The notes under the pieces are model-generated. The model made no database searches, was not told the origin of the DNA, and saw nothing but the letters and a program-made list of their open reading frames with translations. Shown piece after piece: positions 1 to 8,443 of a DNA stretch of 64,000 nucleotides (the first letter of the stretch is position 1; each line of letters starts with the position of its first letter). The stretch is from Glycocaulis alkaliphilus (GTDB lineage Bacteria > Pseudomonadota > Alphaproteobacteria > Caulobacterales > Maricaulaceae), in contig NZ_CP018911.1 in assembly GCF_004000605.1 (NCBI RefSeq), positions 2,461,001 through 2,525,000 on the forward strand, written 5' to 3'. The position numbers and the translations under genes were made by a program.

Positions 1-416
1 AAACTGTCACGTCAGACTGGTTTGAAGTGGATCAGGCGCGGGTCAACGCCTTCGCCGACGTGACGCTGGACCACCAGTTCATCCATGTGGACCCGAAACG
101 GGCAGCGAAAGAAACGCCTTTTGGCGGCCCGATTGCCCACGGCTTCCTGACGCTCTCGCTTCTCTCCCATTTTGCCGAATCCACCCTGCCGCCTCTGCCG
201 GGCAAGGTGATTGGCATCAATTACGGCTTCGACAAGGTACGCTTCCTGTCGCCGGTGCGGGTGGGTTCGCGCATCCGGGGCAAGTTCACGCTGGCAAAAG
301 CAGAAGAGCGCAAGCCCGGCCAGATCCAGCTGGTGCAGAGCTGTTCGGTCGAGATTGAAGGCACTGATACCCCTGCGCTCGCCGCAGAATGGCTGAGCCT
401 GATCGTCTACGGCTAG
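1..416 (+). CDS. MaoC-family (R)-hydratase-like protein, 5' end outside the window
   Basis: This is a hot-dog-fold enoyl-CoA hydratase of the MaoC family, which hydrates trans-2-enoyl-CoA esters or dehydrates 3-hydroxyacyl-CoA in the cytoplasm. The reading frame is open from base 3, so the first residues lie upstream of the window; an internal GTG at 27 is unlikely to be the start because the residues before it (TVTSDWFEVDQ) fit the family. The hydratase motif is intact: a D-x5-H pair in TLDHQFIHVDP followed by TPFGGPIAHGFL. About 138 residues are visible, close to the family's usual 145-155. It ends 10 bp from the convergent flgL. The exact substrate cannot be told. Confidence 0.85.
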   Translation, partial: TVTSDWFEVDQARVNAFADVTLDHQFIHVDPKRAAKETPFGGPIAHGFLTLSLLSHFAESTLPPLPGKVIGINYGFDKVRFLSPVRVGSRIRGKFTLAKAEERKPGQIQLVQSCSVEIEGTDTPALAAEWLSLIVYG

Positions 417-426
417 GGCCCGGAGC

Positions 427-1338
427 CTAGCGCAGGAAGGGCAGTAGCGAGACCTGGCTCATGTCGGAAAAGACAAGGGCCGATACCTGCATGGCCATCT
501 GCGCCTGTGTAAGGCGGTTCGCAGCCTCAGCCATGTCGACCTCTTCCATGCCGGCGATCATGGTTTTGAGATAATCGGACCGCTGGGCGTTGCTCTGCTG
601 GGCCGTTTCAAGACGCGCCTGCAACGAACCATTCTTGCCAATGGCGCTGGAAATATTCTCGAACGCCGCGATGACATTGCCAATTTCGGTGGACAGGAAT
701 TCCTGCTGAACCGTGGTGACGGTGCCGTCAAACGGTCCGTCCGGGCCGGCATTGAAATCGGCAATGCGGGCAAAAATCGCCATCAGGTCTGCTGCCAGCT
801 CATCGGCCAGAAACCCGGTCTCCACCGTGGTGTTCTCTTCAATCCGGCCGGTCTGGGACTTGCTGGAGTTATGGAACAGATCGGCTATGTCCGCCGCGCC
901 CTGAACCTGCGCAATGGTGTCAGCGGTAAAGGGAACCGCATCGGTGCGCGTGCCGCTGAAAATGAAAGAGCCGTTGAACTGGGTGTTCAGCGCAGCGGAG
1001 AAACGGCTGAACGCGGCCTGCACGTCGTTCATCAGGAAAGTGCCGTCATTGGTGGTAAGCGCCAGCCGCAAATCCTGCACGGCATCGGACATCTCGTTCA
1101 GCGCCAGATCCTGCACGTCCAGCCGGCTGGCAAGGCGTTTGCTCGCCTCGACAAAATTGTCAGAGCGCGCCAGCGCACCCCGCGCAAAGAGGATGGTCTC
1201 GACCTCATTGCCATAGCCTTTCAGGTCCGGCGCTTTCAGGCCGGTTGAGACCTGCTGGCCGGATTCGTAAAGCTGACGCTGCGCGCGCATCAGGTCCATG
1301 AGCGCCGACTGGGAGGCAGCCTGTGTTGAAATACGCAT
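427..1338 (-). CDS. flgL: Flagellar hook-associated protein 3 (FlgL)
   Basis: FlgL is the second hook-filament junction protein; it is exported through the flagellar type III apparatus and sits between FlgK and the flagellin filament. The 303-residue product starts with a flagellin-type N-terminal helix (MRISTQAASQSALMDLMRAQ). It ends with the matching C-terminal coiled region (ANRLTQAQMAMQVSALVFSD), and both ends form the D0/D1 domains. The gene lies 17 bp downstream of flgK on the same strand and is almost certainly co-transcribed with it. It runs convergent to the MaoC gene. Length and both terminal domains are normal for the family. Confidence 0.93.
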   Translation of the reverse strand: MRISTQAASQSALMDLMRAQRQLYESGQQVSTGLKAPDLKGYGNEVETILFARGALARSDNFVEASKRLASRLDVQDLALNEMSDAVQDLRLALTTNDGTFLMNDVQAAFSRFSAALNTQFNGSFIFSGTRTDAVPFTADTIAQVQGAADIADLFHNSSKSQTGRIEENTTVETGFLADELAADLMAIFARIADFNAGPDGPFDGTVTTVQQEFLSTEIGNVIAAFENISSAIGKNGSLQARLETAQQSNAQRSDYLKTMIAGMEEVDMAEAANRLTQAQMAMQVSALVFSDMSQVSLLPFLR

Positions 1339-1355
1339 GGCGTTAAGCTCCTTTC

Positions 1356-3488
1356 CTAGCGGCCCATATTCAGAAGCACGTCCGTCATTTCCTTGGACGC
1401 CTGGATCATGCGTGCAGCGGCGTTATAGGCCTGCTGGTAGAGGATCATGTTGGCCAGCTCCTCATCCATATTGACGCCTTCGACATCCATGCGCTTGCGG
1501 TCGGCAGCTTCCTTTACCGACAGCGCAGAATCTGCGGCCCGTTCCGCGCGGGCGGCACGCGTGCCCACATCGCCGGACAGCCGCGCGCCATATTCCTGCA
1601 AGGTCGCCGTGCCCCCGGCAAACGCGCCCGCCCCGTCGAAACGGCGTGTCGCGGAAAACGCGTTATAGAGCGCCTGCCCGCCCCGCCCGTCCCCCGCGGT
1701 CAGCACCAGATCGCCGGGCACCGTACCTGCCCCTATATCAAGCTGCGAGAACGAGATGTTCGCGGAATTGCTGCGCAGATCAGAGCGGACCGAAAACGCT
1801 TCGGCGCGTGACATGCGCGCCGCGTCGCCAATGCCAAACAGCTGCGACAGGGCAAGCCCTGTATCGCCGCGCGACGTGCTGTCGCTGACAAGGTCGAAAT
1901 CATAGCTGGCATAGGCACTCGATGGGGTGAAGCTCAATGCGCCTTCGCTATCGAGCGACCAGGTGCCAAACCCGCCCATGCCGGTGGCCGGATTGTTCAG
2001 CGCATTGACGAAATCGCCCAGCGTCGCCTGATCGGCCGGAATGGTGATCTCGGTTGTCGAGCGGCCATCGGGTGTCGAGACGCGGAACGTCATCTCCTGT
2101 CCGGCACTGGTGCCCAGCGGCGTGCCTGCACCCAGCCCGGTATCAAAGAAGGACGGCCTGGCCGAGGTGATGATGTCATTGAGGCCGAAGAAATGCGCAA
2201 ATCCGCGCCCGCCGCCGAGATCGGACGGGCTGGACTCGTCCTGCACCGTCGCCAGTCCTGTACCCGGCGCAGTCGCATTGATGACCAGACGCCCGCCGGA
2301 GAAGCTGGCCGTACCATCCCCGCCAAGGGCGGCGTTGAGTTCATTTACCAGATCATCAACCGTGGTCCCGGCATTGCCATTGACTGTGAAACCGCCGGCA
2401 GTGAATTCCAGATCAATCCGGTTCACCAGCTCGCCGTCATCAGTCACCACCGCGAGCGTGGCAATGCCGCTGCCACTCAGCAGATCATTGGCGATCAGTC
2501 CGGTATTGCGCCCGGTCATGGTGGTCTGCGGCGGATAGGAGGCGGAGTTGTTGTGCGCGGCGTTGAGCGCATCGGACGTACCCGCCGTGAACTCGGCTAG
2601 CTGTGCCGCGATGGCGGGCAGCTCGATGTCGCGCATGTCCATCAGGGCACGCAGCTCGCCAGACCGGATCGAGCTGGTCAGGTCAACTGTTGCCCCCGAG
2701 GACGAGACCACCGCCGTGATGCGCCCGTAATCGGCGCCATAAGCGCCGGTTCCGGACGGCACATAGCTCAGCTGCAGCCGGGCATTGTCCAGCAGGGCCG
2801 TGCCGTTCTCGGTGCGCACAAAAAGCCGCCCGTCGGGCTGAACCTCCGCGCGGATGTCCATCAGGCCGGACAGCTCGTCGAGCAGTTCGGCCTGCCTGTT
2901 GGTCACGCCGGTTGAGTCCGAGCCCGAGGCATTCAGCGCCTGGGCCTGCGTGTTGAGCGATTGCAGCTCGGCGAGTATCTCATTGACGCGCTCTACCCCG
3001 CTGCCAATGCGCCGGTCCGCCTCATCGCGAAGGGCGCGCACCTCGGCAGACAGGCGGCTGGCCTCGTCGAAAAAGGATTGCAGATCGGACGCCGCCGACA
3101 GCCGCGCCACGCGCTCGACCGGATCGACCGCCGCCGCGCCTATCGATTCAAAGGCCTTCACCAGGCGCCCATACAGGCCGCCGGCATCCTGCGTGCCGCC
3201 AAACTGGCTCTGCAGCCGGTCCAGCAGGGCAGCACTGGTGGTCGCCTTGGCGGCATCGGACCCGGCGCGCAGGGAAGCAGCCTGCAGGAACACATCGGCC
3301 ACGCGGGTGATCCCCGCCACCTGGACGCCCATGCCGATACCGGCCGCCGAGCGGGCGATCAGGTCTACCTTGGTGCGGGCATAGCCAGGCGTATTGACGT
3401 TGGCGATATTGTTGGAGACCGAGCGCATGCCGAGCTGGCTTGCCTGGATACCAGACATCGCATTGCCGAGAATTCCGTTCAGCGCCAT
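1356..3488 (-). CDS. flgK: Flagellar hook-associated protein 1 (FlgK)
   Basis: FlgK is the first hook-filament junction protein, secreted through the flagellar export gate and placed on the distal end of the hook. The 710-residue protein begins with the flagellar rod/hook signature (SVSNNIANVNTPGYAR, near residues 27-42). It closes with the C-terminal hook/HAP helix (NMDEELANMILYQQAYNAAA). The middle is a variable region of about 500 residues, so the protein is on the long side for FlgK. The ATG at 3488 is preceded by a strong AAGGAGG ribosome-binding site. A sigma-54-like promoter and an FlbD-type palindrome lie just upstream. It is the first gene of a flgK-flgL unit. Confidence 0.95.
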   Translation of the reverse strand: MALNGILGNAMSGIQASQLGMRSVSNNIANVNTPGYARTKVDLIARSAAGIGMGVQVAGITRVADVFLQAASLRAGSDAAKATTSAALLDRLQSQFGGTQDAGGLYGRLVKAFESIGAAAVDPVERVARLSAASDLQSFFDEASRLSAEVRALRDEADRRIGSGVERVNEILAELQSLNTQAQALNASGSDSTGVTNRQAELLDELSGLMDIRAEVQPDGRLFVRTENGTALLDNARLQLSYVPSGTGAYGADYGRITAVVSSSGATVDLTSSIRSGELRALMDMRDIELPAIAAQLAEFTAGTSDALNAAHNNSASYPPQTTMTGRNTGLIANDLLSGSGIATLAVVTDDGELVNRIDLEFTAGGFTVNGNAGTTVDDLVNELNAALGGDGTASFSGGRLVINATAPGTGLATVQDESSPSDLGGGRGFAHFFGLNDIITSARPSFFDTGLGAGTPLGTSAGQEMTFRVSTPDGRSTTEITIPADQATLGDFVNALNNPATGMGGFGTWSLDSEGALSFTPSSAYASYDFDLVSDSTSRGDTGLALSQLFGIGDAARMSRAEAFSVRSDLRSNSANISFSQLDIGAGTVPGDLVLTAGDGRGGQALYNAFSATRRFDGAGAFAGGTATLQEYGARLSGDVGTRAARAERAADSALSVKEAADRKRMDVEGVNMDEELANMILYQQAYNAAARMIQASKEMTDVLLNMGR

Positions 3489-3535
3489 GTCCGCCCTCCT
3501 TCAACTCCGCTGGCCCTCAAATCAGCCTGCACATA

Positions 3536-3551
3536 GGCAAAACCCGCCCCT
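3536..3551 (-). promoter_or_regulatory. Candidate sigma-54 promoter of flgK-flgL
   Basis: Read on the minus strand, AGGGGCG-N4-TTGC has the obligatory GG-N10-GC spacing of a sigma-54 -24/-12 promoter, with a T-rich -12 box and a weak -24 box. It would start transcription about 37 bp before the flgK ATG. Late hook genes in Caulobacter use sigma-54 with FlbD. Assignment rests on spacing and context, not on a scored search. Confidence 0.45.
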
Positions 3552-3554
3552 GAG

Positions 3555-3569
3555 CGGCAATTCCTGCCG
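3555..3569. promoter_or_regulatory. Inverted repeat resembling an FlbD (ftr) enhancer
   Basis: CGGCA-N5-TGCCG is a perfect 5-bp inverted repeat lying directly upstream of the candidate flgK -24 box. It resembles, from memory, the inverted CGGCA/TGCCG-type ftr sites bound by Caulobacter FlbD; an FlbD orthologue is encoded at 12858-14216. A related everted pair (TGCCG-CC-CGGCA) lies at 3823-3834 on the fliK side, so both divergent units could share FlbD. Confidence 0.4.
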
Positions 3570-3878
3570 GGGGTACGGGCCTTCCTGGTCCAACGCTCTG
3601 GCGATATGTTGACTGCGCAAGTCATTGAAAGTGTGAGCCTAAGCCTTCATCTGCCTCCGGTCCGCATGTTTGAACGGACCATTTGCGGGATCCATGCGGC
3701 GCAAAAGCCGGGCCAGACGCGCGATCAGAACAGCGACAGGGCCGGGATTACCGGACAGGCCGGGATCACTCCCGATTTACACCCCGACCCGGCAAGACTC
3801 GGCCCTGCCACCGGGGATTTTTTGCCGCCCGGCACGTCTCCGCCCACGCGCCACCAACGACAACGCCTTGTTTTTGTT

Positions 3879-3894
3879 GGATTTATATAAATCC
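3879..3894. repeat. Perfect 16-bp AT-rich palindrome in the flgK-fliK intergenic region
   Basis: GGATTTATATAAATCC reads identically on both strands and stands out in a GC-rich sequence. It sits 7 bp before the candidate sigma-54 promoter of fliK. It could be a regulator operator or an easily melted element. Apart from this, the two sigma-54-like sites and the CGGCA/TGCCG repeats, I see no gene or other structure in the 529-bp region 3489-4017. Confidence 0.6.
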
Positions 3895-3900
3895 TTTCAG

Positions 3901-3916
3901 TGGCATGAAGCTTGAA
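3901..3916 (+). promoter_or_regulatory. Candidate sigma-54 promoter of fliK-flgD-flgE
   Basis: TGGCATG-N4-TTGA matches the sigma-54 consensus TGGCACG-N4-TTGC at all but two positions with exact spacing, although the C of the -12 GC pair is an A. Transcription would start near 3926, giving a leader of about 90 bases to the fliK ATG at 4018. This argues against the alternative GTG start of fliK at 3922. Confidence 0.4.
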
Positions 3917-4017
3917 AGCCAGTGCTCGACCGGCTCGTGCCCCTAGGGCAGGAAACGCCGCCCGCCGCAAAACGCGCGCAACATCCCGATACGATTTGTC
4001 GAAGGACCGCCGCGCCC

Positions 4018-5763
4018 ATGCTGCCTGGCTATGCCATTGCTGACACCTTGTTTGCTGCCCTGTCTGCGGGCCGTGGCGAGGCTGCGCGCACTGCGGCCGG
4101 TGACACAGGCGAAGCTGGCGGGTTCGAGGCTTTGCTCCGCGATGAAGCTGGCGGCAACAACGCGCCCGCCAAATCATCTGCCGGCCAGACAGGCGGGCAG
4201 GCAAAGCTTGTGGATGTCAGTGCAGAGATCAACACAGAGGCCAGCGCCGAAATCACCGGTCAGCCCGCACCTGCGCCGTCTGTGGCGCCGGAGCCTGACC
4301 CGCTGGAACTGCCGGTCAGCGTTGAAGGCAGTCATGTTGAAGACAGCCTTGATGACGGCCAGGCGCAAGACGGCACGGATCCCGCCATCATCGTCATGCC
4401 GCCCGAAACCGGCGCGGCACCGGGCAACGTCGAAAGCATCGCGACTGACGAACCCGAACCGTCCAATATCCGCGCCCACAGCCTGACTGAGGGAGAGTCC
4501 CCGGCTGCGGGCATGCAAAACGGCGCAGCTGAAGCAGACATGGCTGACGCTGACACAGCCGAAGACAGCAGGCCTGACGAGGCGCGCGATACAACCGGCA
4601 AGGCTGACGCCGGCAAGAGCGCCGGAGCCGAACCTGCCGCCCCGGCCGCCCCGGCCGCGCCGTCCAGTGATGCTGCCCAAGGGACAGGCAAACCCGCAGA
4701 AGCCCCGGCCAATCAGGCAGCCCAGCCCAGTCATGCCGAACCCGGCCAGCCTAAAGCGGCGTCCGGTCAACAGGCCCCTGTGCAACCGCAAACACCGGCG
4801 CAGGCGCAGGCCGCGGCCCCACAGTCCGCACCGGCCGCAGATCCTGCAGGCGGAACACGCGCGCCTGAAGCGGCCCAGACCGCCTCCACTAACGCCCAGC
4901 AGGCAAAGGCAGACCTCATCGCACAGCCGGGCAAAGCCGAGGGCGATGTGCCCAACACCGCCGCCCTGCGCCGTGAGACGGGGCGCGGCATGACGCGCGG
5001 GCCTGAAGGTCTTGCGCAGGCACGCGCCGCCGCTGAAAAAGCAGAGACGGGCGCCAAGGACGCGCCCGTGCAAGCGCGCAGCTCAGCCACCCTGCCTGCC
5101 AACCCGGCACCGTCACAGGCACCAGCCACACCGCCCCAGCCTGCCGCACCGGCCGTATCAATGGCCGCCATGCTGACAGCCCTGCAATCTGGTATCGCTG
5201 CGCCCGAAGCGCTGGAGGCCAGCGAAGCCACGGAGCTCCGTCTGGAAAGCAGCTCGCCGCTTCTGGCTCGCAATGAGAGCGCCAGCGTGGCGGGCACGCG
5301 CACCACATCGGCCATGCCGCATCTGCGCATGGCATCGGGCCATGTGGCCGAGCTTGGCCAGATGATCGCCCGGCGCTTTGCCGACGGTTCGCGCAGCTTT
5401 GATATTCGCCTTGATCCGCCAGAGCTTGGCCGGGTGCAGGTGCGCCTCGAGATCGGGGCCGACCGCTCCGTCCAGGCCATGCTGACGGCTGAAAAGCCCG
5501 AAGCGCTGGCCGAACTGCAGCGCAATGCGCGCGAGCTGGAGAAGGCGCTGGCCGATGCCGGGCTGGATCTCGGTGAAAACGGCATAGGCTTTGCGCTGAG
5601 CGAAGGCGGCAGTGACGAACAGGCAGAGCGTGACCCCGAAGAGCGCGGCGCCCAGCCCTCGATCACCAGCAATTTGACTATTTCAGAAGAGTCCATCTCC
5701 GCCCCGGTGAGCCGCTACGGCTTTCTGATGACGGGTCGGACCGGCGTGGACATGAGGATTTGA
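4018..5763 (+). CDS. fliK: Flagellar hook-length control protein (FliK)
   Basis: FliK is a secreted molecular ruler that measures the hook and switches the export gate from hook to filament substrates. The 581-residue product has the usual architecture: a long Ala/Pro/Gln/Glu-rich, low-complexity N-terminal and central part (roughly residues 1-430), then a conserved globular C-terminal domain (about 440-560) with FDIRLDPPELGRVQVRLEI followed by a helical PEALAELQRNARELEKALAD segment. I chose the ATG at 4018, preceded by GAAGGA, over an in-frame GTG at 3922 that overlaps a likely promoter. The gene is 4 bp upstream of flgD and should be co-transcribed with flgD and flgE. Confidence 0.88.
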   Translation: MLPGYAIADTLFAALSAGRGEAARTAAGDTGEAGGFEALLRDEAGGNNAPAKSSAGQTGGQAKLVDVSAEINTEASAEITGQPAPAPSVAPEPDPLELPVSVEGSHVEDSLDDGQAQDGTDPAIIVMPPETGAAPGNVESIATDEPEPSNIRAHSLTEGESPAAGMQNGAAEADMADADTAEDSRPDEARDTTGKADAGKSAGAEPAAPAAPAAPSSDAAQGTGKPAEAPANQAAQPSHAEPGQPKAASGQQAPVQPQTPAQAQAAAPQSAPAADPAGGTRAPEAAQTASTNAQQAKADLIAQPGKAEGDVPNTAALRRETGRGMTRGPEGLAQARAAAEKAETGAKDAPVQARSSATLPANPAPSQAPATPPQPAAPAVSMAAMLTALQSGIAAPEALEASEATELRLESSSPLLARNESASVAGTRTTSAMPHLRMASGHVAELGQMIARRFADGSRSFDIRLDPPELGRVQVRLEIGADRSVQAMLTAEKPEALAELQRNARELEKALADAGLDLGENGIGFALSEGGSDEQAERDPEERGAQPSITSNLTISEESISAPVSRYGFLMTGRTGVDMRI

Positions 5764-5767
5764 TCCG

Positions 5768-6523
5768 ATGACTGACCTGAACCCCATTGCCCAGGCCCAG
5801 CAGGCTGCCAGCGGCGTCAACCAGACGACCACGGTATCTTCGGCAAAGAGCCTGACGGACAATTTCGATACCTTCCTGACATTGCTGACCTCCCAGCTGC
5901 AGAACCAGGACCCGCTCAGCCCGATGGAGTCACAGGAATTTGTCTCCCAGCTGGTGCAATTCTCCTCCGTTGAGCAGCAGATCCAGTCCACGCAGGCGAT
6001 TCAGGCGCTGCTTAACGTTCAGGCCGCGCTCGCCCAGCTTTCCAGCGTTGATTATATCGGCAAGTACGCGCTGGTGCAGACCAGCGGTTCGCTGCTGAGC
6101 GAAGGGCGTGCGGAGTGGAGCTATCAGCTGCCCCAGGACGCCACCTCTACCCAGCTTGTCATTACCAATGAGCAGGGCGCTACCGTCGGCACTATGAGCG
6201 GCCAGACCGGCGCAGGCGAGCACCGTCTCGTCTGGGACGGCAAGGACACCGATGGCAACACACTGCCAGACGGCGTCTATCATCTCGAGGTTATCGCCTT
6301 CGACGCGGACGGCCAGCGCATCGAGGATGTCAGCGTTCTCGTTGGCGGCCGCGTGACCGGCGTCGAGCTGAGCGAAGGCCAGGCCATCGTCGAGATCGGC
6401 GGCATGCAGGTGCCAGCCTCACGCATTGTCCGCCTGCGCGAGGTACCCCCCGACCCGGTTGAACAACAGCCCGTGACCGACCCTGTCGATGAAGAGGAAG
6501 ACGAGCCCGAAGCCGTCTCGTAA
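5768..6523 (+). CDS. flgD: Flagellar hook capping protein (FlgD)
   Basis: FlgD caps the growing hook and guides polymerisation of FlgE, after which it is discarded. The N-terminal half has the conserved export/capping segment (DTFLTLLTSQLQNQDPLSPM, about residues 35-54, then ESQEFVSQLVQFSSVEQQ). The C-terminal part has the FlgD Ig-like and Tudor-like beta domains, with HRLVWDGKDTDGNTLPDGVY near residues 155-175. The 251-residue length is slightly longer than typical because of an acidic Pro/Glu tail. It lies 4 bp after fliK and 59 bp before flgE. Confidence 0.93.
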   Translation: MTDLNPIAQAQQAASGVNQTTTVSSAKSLTDNFDTFLTLLTSQLQNQDPLSPMESQEFVSQLVQFSSVEQQIQSTQAIQALLNVQAALAQLSSVDYIGKYALVQTSGSLLSEGRAEWSYQLPQDATSTQLVITNEQGATVGTMSGQTGAGEHRLVWDGKDTDGNTLPDGVYHLEVIAFDADGQRIEDVSVLVGGRVTGVELSEGQAIVEIGGMQVPASRIVRLREVPPDPVEQQPVTDPVDEEEDEPEAVS

Positions 6524-6582
6524 TCCCGCCCGTCCACACCCGATAACGTTCCAGAAAACGAAAAATAAGCAGGAGCAAGACT

Positions 6583-7977
6583 ATGAGCCTCAATTCAGCC
6601 CTGGCGGCCGGCGCATCCGGCCTGATCTCCAACTCCTCTGCACTGGCGGGGATTTCAGACAATATCGCCAACGTGAACACGGTCGGCTACAAGCGCGTGA
6701 ACACGAATTTCTTCCCGAACTACTCGCTGACGTCCGGCGCAGGTGATGTGCGCTATGCGGCGGGGGGCACCTCCACCCTGTCCAAGCTGGATGTGTCCAC
6801 CAGCGGGCTCTTGAACCCCGCCAGCTCCTCCACCTCGCTGGCCATTGACGGCAATGGCTTCTTCGTGGTGCGCCCCAACTCCCAGAACGCCACCGGCTTT
6901 GATCCGGTCCTGTTCACGCGCTCGGGCAATTTCGAGACGGATTCTGCCGGCTTCCTGCGCAATGCGGCAGGCATGTATCTCTATGGCTGGCCGGTACAGG
7001 CCGACGGCACGGTCAACGCCAACCCGTCCAATCTGGACCAGCTTGAAGCCATCAACCTGTCCAATATCGGCGGCGCGGCAGAAGCAACCTCATCGGTGCG
7101 CATCAACGCCAACCTGCAGGCCAGCCAGGAAGTGTCTCCGGCTGCTGCCACCTATGATGCCACCGACCCGACGCTGAACATGGCGTCCGGCGCGGTCACG
7201 GCGGACTTCCAGCGCACCATCCAGATCTATGACAGCCAGGGCGGTGTGCGCTCGGTGACGCTGTCGCTTCTCAAATCTGCCAATGCCAATCAGTGGCACG
7301 CCGAGCTTCACATTGACCCGGCAACCGACATCACCACCGGCGCTGGCCTCAATTCCGGCCAGATCGCGACCGGCATTCTCGCCTTCAACACGGACGGCCA
7401 GATCGACGTCGCCAACACCACCCTGCCCTCCACGCTGAACTTCCTGGGGTCGGACAATCTAGGAGCGCTGGGCGCCAACGACTTCCAGTGGTCGGCCGGT
7501 ACGGGCATCGGCGGGCAGACGATCGAGCTCGATCTGGGCGCAGCCGGCACGCCGGGCGGCATCACCCAGTATGACAGCCCGTCGACGCTGAACTCCACGC
7601 GTGTCAACGGGGCCATTTTCGGCGCGTTTGCGAGCGTGGATGTGGACACGCAAGGCTTTGTCTCGGCCCGCTTCACCAACGGCGTCGTGCGCAAGATCTA
7701 CCAGATCCCGGTGGCCACGGTGGCCAACCCGAACGGGCTGGCAACGGCTGGCGGCTCGGCCTTCTACGTCACGCCGGAATCAGGCGCGTTCACGCTGAAC
7801 ATTCCCGGCGCCGGCGCCTCCGGCCAGATCGCCCCCAAGGCGCTGGAAAACTCCAATGTCGATATCGCGACCGAGTTCTCCAATCTCATCATCACCCAGC
7901 GTGCCTATTCAGCATCGTCACGCATCATCACGACCGCTGACGAGATGATGGCCGAAGCGATCCAGATGAAGCGGTAA
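6583..7977 (+). CDS. flgE: Flagellar hook protein (FlgE)
   Basis: FlgE is the building block of the flexible hook. The 464-residue protein has the N-terminal rod/hook domain (AGISDNIANVNTVGYKRVNT, near residues 22-41). It also has an FlgE/F/G beta region and the C-terminal helix (NVDIATEFSNLIITQRAYSA) that polymerises in D0. An AGGAGC ribosome-binding site lies 8 bp before the ATG. It is the third gene of fliK-flgD-flgE and is followed by a strong hairpin. Placement beside sciP matches Caulobacter, where the hook gene also neighbours sciP (from memory). Confidence 0.95.
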   Translation: MSLNSALAAGASGLISNSSALAGISDNIANVNTVGYKRVNTNFFPNYSLTSGAGDVRYAAGGTSTLSKLDVSTSGLLNPASSSTSLAIDGNGFFVVRPNSQNATGFDPVLFTRSGNFETDSAGFLRNAAGMYLYGWPVQADGTVNANPSNLDQLEAINLSNIGGAAEATSSVRINANLQASQEVSPAAATYDATDPTLNMASGAVTADFQRTIQIYDSQGGVRSVTLSLLKSANANQWHAELHIDPATDITTGAGLNSGQIATGILAFNTDGQIDVANTTLPSTLNFLGSDNLGALGANDFQWSAGTGIGGQTIELDLGAAGTPGGITQYDSPSTLNSTRVNGAIFGAFASVDVDTQGFVSARFTNGVVRKIYQIPVATVANPNGLATAGGSAFYVTPESGAFTLNIPGAGASGQIAPKALENSNVDIATEFSNLIITQRAYSASSRIITTADEMMAEAIQMKR

Positions 7978-8006
7978 GATTTAAGACCACTTCCGCAGAC
8001 TGAATA

Positions 8007-8033
8007 TCACCCCGGTGGCATCCACCGGGGTGA
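8007..8033 (+). terminator. Hairpin terminator after flgE
   Basis: A 12-bp perfect stem (TCACCCCGGTGG / CCACCGGGGTGA) with a 3-nt loop begins 29 bp after the flgE stop and is followed by a loose T-containing tail (AATCATTT). It would end the fliK-flgD-flgE transcript and separate it from sciP. Confidence 0.75.
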
Positions 8034-8076
8034 ATCATTTCTAAACCGCTGATTTATAGAAGATTTACCAATGCGT

Positions 8077-8091
8077 TTAGGCCGTCGTTAA
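8077..8091. promoter_or_regulatory. Near-consensus CtrA box upstream of sciP
   Basis: TTAG-N7-TTAA differs from the CtrA full site TTAA-N7-TTAA at one base and lies 71 bp upstream of the sciP ATG. SciP is a CtrA-activated gene and antagonist in Caulobacter, so a feedback loop is plausible. A second, poorer pair (TTAC-N7-TTTA) overlaps upstream. Confidence 0.45.
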
Positions 8092-8162
8092 AACGTCTCA
8101 CGTATAACGGTCCCATCAAGAGCGCCATTAAGAGCGCCTTCGTGGTGGAAGGACCGGGTTGG

Positions 8163-8435
8163 ATGGAACGTCGTATCAAGAAAGAAAACTATGTGATCGG
8201 GCCCGATGGCAGCCCGCTCACCGTGGCCGACCTGCCGTCGGCCAACACCAAGCGCTGGGTGATCCGCCGCAAGGCGGAAGTCGTCGCAGCCGTGCGCGGC
8301 GGACTGATCAGCCTGGATGAAGCCTGCGAGCGTTATCGCCTGACCGTGGAGGAATTCCTCGGCTGGCAGCGCGCGATCGAGCGTCATGGCCTTGCCGGCC
8401 TGCGCACGACCCGCATCCAGGACTACCGGCACTAG
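8163..8435 (+). CDS. sciP: CtrA inhibitor protein SciP (DUF1153)
   Basis: SciP is a small helix-turn-helix protein that binds CtrA and stops it recruiting RNA polymerase, resetting CtrA-dependent transcription late in the swarmer phase. The 90-residue protein carries the family core: NYVIGPDGSPLTVADLP, then NTKRWVIRRKAEVVAAVRGG and a C-terminal helix-turn-helix (SLDEACERYRLTVEEFLGWQ). I chose the ATG at 8163, which has AAGGA 9 bp upstream, over an in-frame GTG at 8142. It stands alone between flgE and fliF and has its own CtrA-like box. Its occurrence beside flagellar genes, with ctrA 18 kb away, ties cell-cycle control to motility. Confidence 0.93.
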   Translation: MERRIKKENYVIGPDGSPLTVADLPSANTKRWVIRRKAEVVAAVRGGLISLDEACERYRLTVEEFLGWQRAIERHGLAGLRTTRIQDYRH

Positions 8436-8443
8436 ATACCTTA

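Noticed and set aside
4174-5073. Long open frame on the minus strand opposite fliK (299 codons)
   Set aside because: It is a Cys/Arg/Gly-rich shadow of the Ala/Pro-rich fliK sequence, with no ribosome-binding site or recognisable domain.
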